From NCBI GenBank assembly GCA_008828725.1, contig MEHQ01003627.1, positions 302,562 to 366,561 on the forward strand: 64,000 bases of DNA, read 5' to 3'. The position numbers and the translations under genes are program-made. A model generated the notes under the pieces. The model had not been told where the DNA came from, made no database searches, and was given only the letters and a program-made list of their open reading frames with translations. The stretch is from Saccharina japonica (Eukaryota > Sar > Phaeophyceae > Laminariales > Laminariaceae). The stretch's first letter is position 1. The number at the start of each line of letters is the position of its first letter. Shown here one piece after another: positions 31,401 to 43,200 of the stretch.

Positions 31401-34199
31401 CTGTACGATTGGCGATGGGTTAGTGCTAGAACAGCAGCAGCAACATAACCAAACAGTACGCACCACTCTCGACTAAGCAAGGGGCAGACGTACTTGATTC
31501 GGTCGCCCTCTTGGGGACGCTTGGCCTCCTCGACCGGACCTTTTGATGTTTCTGCCGATCGCTTGCGGTGTCGACACAGTTAGCCACCCCAGCTGTTTTA
31601 AGTACGTTTTTTTGCGGGGGGGGGGGATTTCCCCCCCCCCCCCCCCCCCGGCAATTTGTTGGGTTAGTGTTATGTTCTGCTTTGTTTTTTTCATCCAGGA
31701 CGTGTGGCATTGCATCGGCTGATCGGCTTTGTTTGCGATGTATTGCTATCTCCGTCTCGTAGTTTGTGAACGCAGAGCTTGCATCTCTCTTATATAGTAT
31801 GACGAAGAATCACCACGGCCACTGGGTTCGCTGGGTGTCGATGGGTAGAAGCAACGGATTGAAGTAAAAGCATCACACAGTGCAGCCCCGGCGCAACAGT
31901 CCTGCACACTACCAACGCCTAGGCTCAACCGCCCGATATTGATCACACGCAGAGAATGGCACCATAGGCCAAGCGAAGGAGAACGGCGAAGGAGACGCTG
32001 CACCGGTATTAAATGGGGTGGCGGGAGCGCGGGAGGAGGGGAGGGTATGGGAGGGCAAAGGAGGTATCCGAACGCTTAGTAGACACGACGGGCACAGCAA
32101 GAACAGGATGGCGGTCAGTACTCACTTTGTGAGAGAAAAATCCACAAAGTGGAGTCCTGTAACCGTACTGTATCCACGATGTTGATGAAAAGAGAGAAAA
32201 AAAACGCCGCCCTACTCTCAGACGCAACCTAACCATCTCAAACCGCTTGGCCCCGACGAGCGAGTTGTGGGGCGCAAACGAGTGCAGACGGCTACCCTTT
32301 CGGGGGGCTCCGGCTAGTGCACCGGTGCTCTGCCTATCGGCGGCCCGTTCAACAGAGGCGAGAAAGCTGTTCGTTTGGCGTCGTTACGTTGCCTAGTACA
32401 CGTGCTGATCTGCAGCAAAAAACAAAGAATGTCAAAAGACACAGAACTTCAAGCTAATCATGCAAGCATACTTGAAGTGTCTTTTGGTCAATACTCGATG
32501 CTCAGTAATCACTGTCCCGTTCTCTGCTTCTTAACCTTGGCCTTCTAAGTAGAAGGAGATTTTCCTTTACCACCTACTTCGAAGCAAGGACGGTGGTAGC
32601 CCGTGTTTACGTAATAATAGTGTCGGCAATAACCCGTTTTCAGCTCTTAATGTTACCCACCGGTTGTACTCGTAGACCCGGGAATGATATGTACCGTCCC
32701 CGGAGTTTTCAGGATCCTATACATTAATCAGTCATTTTTCCATCGTTTGTACGTACCTGGCATATACCTGGTACAGTTTTATCCTGTAGCGTGAAGGCCG
32801 CATTTCTCTGTATCTTGGTCGCAAAATGGTCAACAATAGTTGAAACTTCAGCCTTTGCATACATACGGTGATGACTAGGGCTGGGAATTGCCTGGTCTTC
32901 GCGGCTGCTTATTACGTGGGTGTGGCCAAGTGTGCCAACCCAAAGCGATTTTTGTTTTCGTATTCACTGACAACAAAAAGCACATTCAATCCGAGTTACA
33001 CAAAACGCGCCAGCGAGTGCACAAAAGGCCCACAACGCCTCAAATTACCGCACGCAACTATTACGGGGGAATGTAGTACTGGTAATCAGAACCAAATATG
33101 CCTAGTAAAAATATTGTAATATATAGGATTTTATGTCAGTGATGGGTCCTGATTAGAGATGGGCACCGGATGACATATTCGAAAAACCGAAAACCAGATA
33201 GGAGGCGTCATTCTCAAAAACAAAAAAGACGGTTTAACCGGTTTTTTTCAGTCGGTTTTAACCGGTTAACCGAAAACCGGTTTAACCGGTTTTGATGCGG
33301 TAAATCATCCATAATATTGAAAACCATAGGTGGTTTTTCTTTGATGTTCACCCCTTATTGCGCACTCCCCAAGTGTGAAGGTAAGACCCTCATCATAGGA
33401 CACAGGAATGTCGATGCTGGCCAAAGCACGCTTCTCCCTATAAATAGTAAAGTTCTTGGTGTTGCTTATCTCATGGTAGAGCTCGATAGGGTACAAGAAC
33501 GGAGTACGAAGGTAGGGCTCAGCCAAGTACCAGGCTGATCCCACTATCCATGTATCTTCATACATACGATCTACGGAGACGTTTCCGTATCTAGCACGCC
33601 ACACGCCACGTGATTTCATACACGTTCGTACGAATTTGTCTATCTATACTTGTAATAATACGTATTGCACCTACTCATAGCTACGTGATACCATCACATT
33701 AGCCCACCCTGAATAGTCGTACATGCAGATTCCACGACGATCAAATGATAATATCATCCCAGAAGTCGGAAAGGGGGTCGAAGGCGCGGCTATTCGAAAC
33801 AATTAAGTGAGGACACAAATCTTCCCCACCTCGTACTGAGGCTTCAACGCCTCACGCGTGAGACAAGCACGCCATACAAGAATAAAAGGCTTCGGTATGC
33901 CAACAGCAAGCGGGTTACGATGAAGACGAAAGTCATGTAAGCTAACCGTGGCGTGAAGGTGCTGAAATTAAACGAAATCCAAAAGACGGAAGCTGGCAGG
34001 GAAAGACAAATACAGCGAAAACAATGCACGCTGCGATGCAAAAAGCCAAGGGACTTGAAGAGGCTACGTATCGTGGAGCTAGTGGTTGGGAAACTGAATA
34101 CCAACAACAGAACAGATGCCCCATCAAAAAAGTGCGTTAATATTGGTTATGTTCGCAATTGCGCCTCTTCGAGATGGAATGGTGATGTTGACCAACCAG

Positions 34200-34230
<31 letters not shown>

Positions 34231-37200
34231 ATTACCGGGTACTATTTCTTGGAAAAGCGTCACGTCGATTCTTAGCGAAACCACTACAGCCAGACCCGCA
34301 CACTGCATGCTCCCGAAACTGCACAATTCACCATCAGGGTTATAGCGTCGTACGACGAGTACAAGCAACAGTCGCCCTGCTCGTCTAGTCTACCTGACAC
34401 GACTCAAGCCTTCTGCAAAAACAATTATCCTGACCCGCATACTGTAAACGAAGGCACGAGCCGGTGGGTAGAAGGGGTGTACAAGGGGAAAAACACCTGT
34501 GAACAAGACTTTTGTCTAGAAGGCCGTTGAGTGTGATCGCTCCCGCCAGTTGAACTGGAAAGTAACTGTCACAAATAAAATTAAAAACAAACTGCATTTC
34601 GAAAAAGCTCCACCCGTTTAAATACTCAACACAAAAATTGGCTCGTCTGGGGTCCGAACCGGCAAATATTGGCTCGTCTGAGCTACTGCTGTCGTCTTTT
34701 GCGGCAGCCACGTCATCGACTACAACCACATCTTGGCTCATGTTGGAGTTGTGGTGTGTTGGACTTGCGAGCAGAGATGGGTGGTGTGTGTTTAGTGTGT
34801 GCGAGTGTTGGGTAGTGTTGGGTGTGCGGGGAGAGGGGAGGGGGTTGTGCCGCAGTGGGTCCACCGACTTTTAGGCTACCACCCTCTCTCTCCCCACGCC
34901 CACGTATGGTCGCCTTGTTCATTGCTGCAATGCAATGGTTGATACGTTCTAGAGCCGGTACAATAGACGCCGGATCAACCAGCGTTGACGTTGTCACGTT
35001 CACTGGCACGTTTTAGTGTAGATGGGTTATCCGGTTTTCCAGTTTAACCGGTTAACCGGTTAACCGGTTAACCGGACCTCAAAAACCGCCAGTTTTTTAT
35101 TTTGAAAAACCGACTAATCACACACGCCTGATGGGTTTCCAAAAACCGCGGTTAACCGTTTTTTTCTCTATCCGGTGCCCATCTCTAGTCCTGATTGCTA
35201 TGGTCCCCCGTAATACTTCGATATATATAGTCAACTAGCAACTAATCGGCGATTTAAATTCAGCCAAGTCACAGCCTTATTTATTATAGGTTGTACTGGT
35301 TTTCGACTACAACGTGCCCTCAACCTATAGTATGGCATGGTATGGTTTGGTATGGTATGGTATGGTATGTTATGTTATGTTATGTTATGGTATGGTATGG
35401 TATGTTATGTCATGTTATGGTATGGTATGGTATGGTATGGTGTGGTATGGTATGGCGTGGTATGGCTTGGTATGGCTTGGTATGGTATAGTATGGTATGG
35501 TATGGTATGGGTTATATGGTATGCTATGGTATGCTACGGTTCTCGATGTTGTTGTACGTACGGATGAAGGGACGGATAACCACCATGGAGCGCGAAGAGC
35601 GAACGCACACGAGCAAGCGAAGCGGATAACCACGTACCCCAATTGCTCACTGCAGTAAACCACTCATTGATGACCTAAGACACTCCCAGCGGCGGCACTG
35701 GAACTGGCCACGCGGGAAAAACACCCGAATAGTTCGATGCTTTCATCCACACGCAAAAGCGTACGCACACGGTGCCGAAAACCGCCCCACAAGCGGTTCT
35801 CAGTAGGACGAAGCCCACCCTTCATGCGACTCGCCAACACCCCACGGCGCTTGGTGCAAGTAATGTCTGCCTGGTCGGTGAAAACCCAACGTGCTCCGTC
35901 CCGGCATTGAAGGGATGCGGAGGATGTATGGCCACAGGACTACGGCCATGCATGACATGAGTACACCCCCACCCAAACCGGCGACAACAAGGGGATGCAG
36001 CAGTAGATGCAGATGCCATATAGAACGTCGAGTTCACACCACCGGGGTGTGATCGTTTTCTCGACCACGTTAAGGGTGAAAAAGTCGCGAACATTACAGT
36101 TTCGGAATGGTGCTCTCGGTCTGACATTTCCGAAAAACGCTCTTGGTTCGGTATTTTGGCAGACTTCCCGTTCTGAAAAAACATCGAGCGCTGAATTCCC
36201 CTGCGCGAACTAAACGCTCTTTACGGTGAGGTTGCCGCGGGTATCGACGCGGTACTCACCAGGACGCAGGCGCTGCACTGCGAAGCTGCACGGTTGAGCA
36301 GGCTTCCCAATGAAGCCATGAGTCCGTGGCCTGCGTGCGGTTGGGGAGGGGGGGGGCGTAATCATTTGTTTCTTCTCCTATTAATAGTCATTTTACCATT
36401 GACCACGGATCCCTTTCGAGACGGAGCACCCTTCCTACTCCGAATAGAGACATCCCCAACAGTTTGGGCGCTGAGTACGCCGTTTCCATATAGTACAAAT
36501 AATTGTTTTGCTAATCTTATCCCCTTCCTATGTGGCCGGGGGGGGGGTGTACTCATATCGTGCACGGCCGTGATCGTATGACCGTAGACCCTCGCATCCC
36601 TACAATGCCGGGACGGAGCACGTTGGGTTTTCACCAACCAGGCAGACATTGCTTGCACCAAGCGCGAAGCGCCGTGAGGTATTGGGCGTGTCGCATGGAG
36701 GGTGAGCTGCATCCTGCTAAGAACCGCCTGTGAGGCGGACTTGCATATGGACGACAGCCTCCAATGAATTGATTTAATTTATGGCGTGGCCACTTCCAGA
36801 GACAGCAATGGGTATCACTACGTATCTGCCTCGTGGATGCCTTACCATATACACACTACGTGATACGATCATTCCCCTTGTGCGGAGATGAGGTTATCAA
36901 CCCCGCACAAATGATCTAACAAGACCGCCAGTATGGGTGACCGCCAAAAAAAAAAACGGTACCCTGGTTGTCGAGCTCACGCAGTGAGAGGCGTGTTTTA
37001 CAGCGTCGTTGCCAACCGACGCCAACCCAACCTATAAATATATAAAATATTTATAGAGGGGGGGGGGGGGGGGTACAAGGGCAGACGGGAGGAAGAACCG
37101 TACAGGGGAAACCAATTAAAACATGTACTTTATCTCTCGCTAGGAAGACGCGCAGAGGGATATTTGTAACTCGTCGTCAACTTGTGTGCGTAGGTGGGCA

Positions 37201-40200
37201 GCGTACGGCTTACTATGTCGGACGCTTCAGGCAGCTCGAAAAAAGGGGCCCGGAATTGTTTTGCCGCGTCAAAATTAGAAACTCGCAATCGCTCGAAATA
37301 AATGTGCAAAGGGCGTTTACACGGAAGTCGTGATAGCAGGCTCATTAGGTTATTTGTGAACGTGTTTGCACCGTTAGCTCCATGTAGCTTCCGAAACGAT
37401 TGTGGTCACATTCCCGGCGAAAGTTCACGGACTTTGGGAAGAGGTCGTACTTGAACGGCGACAACAAGACAAAAAACTTAACCTACCTAGCAAAAATCAC
37501 ACAAAAACCATCAAGCGCAACGCGAGTAAAAAAAGCGAAAACCGACAGTGACAGACGGGGGGAAGAAAGGCTGAGTGAGGTGGGCCGAAACAACGACGCA
37601 TCGCCTATCCTGCCACACGTGAATCTATAGTTTTGGCGAGAGGATCGTTCCTAAATCAGTCGTCTTTATCCTCCTGCTCTCCGGAGTCGCTCCTTGACCC
37701 GTAGGAAATAAAGGCGACAGTGCCAAAAATCTCAACACCAGCGATTTCTCTCTCGGGACAAAACAGTGCCGACAAAGACAGCCCGCGGGCAAACCACGAA
37801 CACAAAAAAAGTGGCTTGACGCCGCGTATAGGGCGTTTCATCCGTTTTTCATCTCGCTACGAGTCAGCAAGCGTCTCGGACCGTTCACCCGCCATCGACT
37901 GTCCGGGCCTTGCCCCCCAGAAGCAAAACGCGCGAACCGGTAATAACCACAACGCGCGCAGGGCAATGCCGAGCACACAATAAACCCCCCATAAAGGCTG
38001 GAAATCTGCGGCCCGAATAGCAACCAACCCACCCACCCACTCTCTCACCCACCCATCCACCCACCCAACCCACTCCACCCACCAACCTACCCGCCCGCCC
38101 AACCGACCCACCAGCCCACTCACCCCGCACCCGCGCGTACACCGGTCCACCCACCCCGACGCTTTCAAAACGCCACAAAGTTACAAATACGGGGGGAAGC
38201 ACAGTAACCAGAACCAAAATGTGGTGTGTAAACATACGGGGGATGCATGTTTTAGTTTTCGTCAATCATGCAATCTGATCACTTCGAAGCTCATCCGTAA
38301 GAAAGGAAATAACCCGCCGACCTCGGTCCCTGCGCGCGACCGAAGCCCCATACTCTCGCGCAAATCCAGGCCTCGACCAACTCTTACCCTCTCAAAATTC
38401 GCGCTGAGGGGTTTCTGTGATTCACGAGAGGCGTTATTGTTTTACTCACCGGCGGGGTTCTTTACCCCTCCAAGGAGCGGCGAAAGGACAGCCGTTACGG
38501 AATCCAGAACGACCAACCGGCACTCGCTGTACACGCTGTCTTCGTCCTGCTTAATACGGGGGGAACATACTTGATCAGGACATCATATGCTTACAAAAAC
38601 TTCGAAAATTCAGTAGGGGTCCCCCAGTAAGGGGTGTGGTGGTGTGCCAGAGCAATATGGCCGCCTTATTGGGGGAAGCCGCCTTATTCATACCAGGTTA
38701 TGAGTGCCATTCCCCTGTCGCGCCAAGCGGTTTTGACCGCCTTTTAATCGGGATACCGCCTTACTCAGACCGCCTTATGGGGGACCTAACCCTAACCCTA
38801 ACCCTTACTGGAATATATAGGTTTTCGTGTATGTGATGGGTCCTGACTACTATGCCCCCCCGTAACAGTCAAGACCATAAAAAACAAAAAACGAAAATAT
38901 ATCGAATGGGACGTGCTGCGTATGGTAGAGGGGGTAGTTTCGTACCCCTCCAGTAACGCCGTTCATGTAAGAGACGTTCGATGTTTCGATAAGTTTTTGG
39001 GCCCGCCAACACTAAACACCACACGTGAGCGAAAAGCTTATACCTGACCTTAGTGTGATGCCATCTTAGTTATAAAACCCTGAGCGTTGGCGACTATATA
39101 GGATTCAGTATACACGTAGCGCTTGCCCCCCGAGCACGATGTTTTTAGGCCAGTTTCTTATTGTCCTCCAAAACATGATGCCTGTCATGTTCTTATCAGG
39201 CCCTTTCTTATTCTCGGGACCTATATTGTATACCGAAACTTTCGATACGATATCCCAACACTTCCGATCATTGGGCAGCTCATGATCTAGCTCGTCTGGA
39301 TCCTAACCTGCCGTTGTGAGGTGTTGTGCAGGATCTGTACGGCACAGATCCAACCCAGGAACCATGGGACTACTAAAGTAGACCATGCAGATTGTGCGTT
39401 TTCCCCCCGGCAACATGAGCCAAATCACACAGATCAAGAATATATCTGCCTTGAAAGGTCTACTGCTTATACATAGATCATGAAGTGGGAATCGGTGATG
39501 TATCTGGTGTGTGTGCACACTACCCAAAGAGCAAATGCCGCCTTGTAGGGGTGGTAGCTTATTTTCTGTGCTCTGTCAGATATTACGTTTTAACAGAGAT
39601 ATGTTTTGGAGCTCATTCATTGGCTTAGGTTGCACCGCACTTAGATCAAGTTGCACCGCGTATTTGTGTAACGTACACTTTTAGATACGTATGAGTACAC
39701 GTCTTCTTGGTAGCATATCGACCCCAGTTCTTTGTCCGCCTACCCTGAGATTGCGACGTGCCTCGTCTACCTTTCCATGGTTGGAACAGCGAGCTCTACC
39801 TAGCATGAGGGGCCCAATATCTCGCCCGAAACACGGCATTCGAAGAAATTTTGTTCGCCCAACCCGACCGAGGTTTCTACGCGCTACTACGGAGGACCAT
39901 AGTAAATAAGGCCAAATAATGTTAAATATATACCTGACACATGGTAGGTTTGTGAGCATACCGTAGGTCCTATTTGCGATGGTCCCCCCGAAATAGTGCT
40001 AAAACAAAAACAAAGTACACTACAGTAGTAAAAGTATCATACAAGCCGGTAGTTGCTCACTTGAGGAGTATAATAATAGTCAGTAAAAACATATGGCCTC
40101 AGAAGGAAAAAACTAACTGCAACCCCTACCAGTATACGGTATACCGTGGGATGAGTCCAAAATGGGTCAACTCTGGTCAGCTATCATACGTAAAAAGGTC

Positions 40201-43200
40201 AATCATGTATATGATACCCAACACACGGTACGAGAAAACCCTTTAACCGTCTCGAAAGGGATGCGTGGTCAATGGTCAAATGACTAAGGCAAGAAACACA
40301 TTAGTACGCCCCCTCCTCCACCCCGGGCGCAAAAAAGCCTCTTGCTTACCCCTCCCGTGACGCCGTCGATGTAAGAAACGAGCGCAGACATAACTTTCGA
40401 GATGTCGAAGGCGCGCACAACACGTAGCTTGTCAAGGAGGGCGTCCATCTGTCGCGCGGTCATCTCCTGGGCAAGCACCGGTTACACGGTGGTGCAGGTA
40501 CCGTGGGGCGGGGCGGGGCGAGCGAGGGCGGCAGCGGCGGTGGTATCACAGGCATGATATAATTACTAAAACACCTGACAAGACGCGATCGCAAAACATA
40601 AAATTCCATGGGAACGTAACGCGCGCGGGGTTTCGTAGAGAGACTCACTCACCCCGTTGGCGTCAGCATATCGGGAGCGGGCGATCTGCTGCATCCGTCG
40701 CACGCTGCATCCGTTCGCCGTGTCGACGTAGAGCACCCCGATGCCGTGTGACGCGGCCGCTACCGCCGCCGTGAGGCAGAGCTGTTTCACACCGGGCGGT
40801 TGATGGCACGGCAAAAAAAAAAGCGAATTACCAGTAGGTAGCCCCTTACTCACCCCACGGTATACCGTAAAGGGGCTGCAGTTAGTTTTTGCCTAATGAG
40901 GCAATATTTTGTCACTGGGACCGGTTGAGCTCTCTAAAGTAAGAAACTACCGGTTGGTGTGATGATTTTCACTGGAATATTTGTTTTAGGATTAGCGCAT
41001 ACAGCGCATGCGGCGCATACAAATGTTGGTCGGGTTACGGGAACAAATTCCTTCGAAGGCATGTTTCGGGTGAGATATTCAGCTCCGCATGTGAGGAGTT
41101 GCTCAGACAAATAAGGCACCACCCCTAGAGGGCAGTTTGCCCCCCTTTCAACCCCGTTAGGGCTTAACCCGTTCAGAACTGAAAAAACCTTACACCACTT
41201 TGATTCCGAGTAGTTCGTCCCTAAATACGTGATACCATTTCTCAAGGGGTTACGAGGGGGAACTTGTGGAAAAAAACTGACGCTGACAGCATCCGTCACA
41301 CGAGGCAGCCCCTGTCGCCGAGGTAGGGGGTGGGGTGCACCCGAGCTATATACAATGCGAGGGCATACATGTCCGACACGCAGACCGCATGGTGCTGATG
41401 AGTACTGTAGACCTGTCCTCTCAACCGATTCGTTATCGCCATTGAACAGGTACTGATGGGTGCTGTAGAATAATCCTCTCAATCGGTTCGGTGTCGTCAT
41501 TTAACGCGCACACCACATGATGCCGATGGGTGCTGTAGCCCTGTCCTCTCAACCAGTTGGTCGTTCATCTGAACAACCTCGCCCATTTACACATCAGGCC
41601 TGGCACCGTGACAACCGACCTCGGTCGATTGTTAGTCACGTAACATCGTTTTCGACAACGCTCACTACAGGTATAGCAGTGGTCCCTTTATAGTGCCGGT
41701 ATGCGCCAGCCAACAATACCGGCACCACAGCGGGCAACCGGCACTACACCGCACACTACCACACTGGTGAATTCCACCTGTGCCAAGCGATTTCATAGAC
41801 GCCATATAGCGGGCAACCGGCACTATAGAGGGACCCCTACTGTACTACTGTAGTCATACTGCTGGGTGCTCCCACTAAGCAATCGATAAGACGACACTTG
41901 GTATAGTTTTTGTCGCAACACAGGGGCCCCAAACGGGTCAAGGGACGCTTCGTAGTGCGTTCGGGACTGGGAGTCCCTTATACACCGACGTCCCTTACCG
42001 AAGTTGGTACATGCCCCTTGAGGGGAGAAAGGGAGAAAGGGAGGGAGGGAGGGAGGGAGGGAGGAAATAAAAAAGGAACAGACGAAGGGAGGAAGGGAGG
42101 GAGGAATAGACGAAGGAAGAAAAGAAGGAAATACTAGACGAAGGAAAGGGATCAAGGATGGAAGGAGGAAAACAAGGAAATTCGGAAGGTGGGGGGAGTA
42201 AAAGGGAAGGAAGGATGGGGGAACGAAGGAAGGAAAGAAAGGAGGAGAGAAGGTCAGAAGTAGGAGGGGGAGGGAAGAAGGGAAATGAGGCAATGTTATT
42301 TGTTTTGTTTTTTCCGTGGGTGCGGTGCGGCCAGGAGCTGTTTCGTTCGCGCGATTTTTGTAGCAACTCCCCGTGAGCTTAGTAGGGCGACAAATCAACC
42401 ACGTGGTCGCCGGGGAGCAAGCAATTCGGAACATTGAAATGAAAATCGAAAGTTTTATTTTTATTTTTGCCCGTCTGGAGAGAGTGCCCTCAAAGGTCAC
42501 CCGTATAACCCGCGTAAGAAAAAAGCGACACGTTGGGAACTCCTGTGTGGTCCTGTCCTTTTTGGTGCGGTATTTAGTCTGTATTCCAACACGCCGTGAC
42601 AACGCAGTGCTTCACCCACCCACCCACCCACCCATCCACCCACCTAAAGGCCTTCCGAACGAATGCAGTCGTTTAGCCGGCTGCAGCATAGTCCAAGTTG
42701 TGGAACCTCACCCCCCACCTTCCTGGGGAGGGAGGGAGGGAGGGAGGGAGAGAGGGAGGAAAGGAGGGAGTGGAGGGAGGGAGGGAGGAAAGGAGGGAGA
42801 GGAAAGAAGGGAGAGGAAAGGAGGGAGAGGGAGCCATTTCAAAGCTCAGCATGCGGTTGGCATCTCGCCAGCATGGTAGCATCTCGTGGTCAGCACAGGA
42901 TGACCGACCGGGTGCGGTCGCTTGCCTGAGTTTTTCCTGCCGATGATCTCCCCACGACCTCGACGACGTGATGCAGCATCAAACCCTTGCACAGCAGGCG
43001 ATCCAGGCTAGAACGAACGAGCAGACGGAGGGAACGCGCGCAACGTCAGGTATTACGCTATCCCATATTCTCGACATGTGTTGAAATAAGCTCATTGGCT
43101 CAGATTGCACCGCATTTGGGGAACGTGTATCTAGCAGAGGGAAACGTGAACACCCAAGACAGAATGATCTATAAGCAGTAGACCTTTCACGGCATACATC

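Larger units (their letters stand above)
33154..35187. mobile_element. hAT-type DNA transposon, 2.0 kb, 8-bp duplication
   Basis: Ends TAGAGATGGGCACCGGAT and ATCCGGTGCCCATCTCTA are perfect inverted repeats, flanked by GTCCTGAT on both sides (33146-33153, 35188-35195). Subterminal clusters of GGTTAACCGG/ACCGGTTTAA occur at both ends. The 8-bp duplication and TAGNG-type tip fit hAT. Internal minus frames remain but no catalytic core, so it is non-autonomous. It sits in a RAD51D intron. Confidence 0.92.

Noticed and set aside
36362-36733. Recurrent protein-like frames (SAWLVKTQRAPSRHCRDARV) in many mosaic-repeat copies
   Set aside because: The frame is kept only because copies are similar. It starts and ends variably, crosses G tracts, and copies with indels break it, so it is probably not a real protein.
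42364-42513. Forward exon candidate (150 nt, GTAAGA donor) that seemed to join 42977-43049 and 44648-44712 in frame
   Set aside because: 42977-43049 is the antisense of the RAD51D Walker A exon, whose identity is certain, so the chain collapses. It shows how easily chance exons can be linked.
41823-42602. 259-codon minus ORF, Pro/Ser/Phe-rich
   Set aside because: Translation of the GGGA/GGAA polypurine tract within a RAD51D intron.
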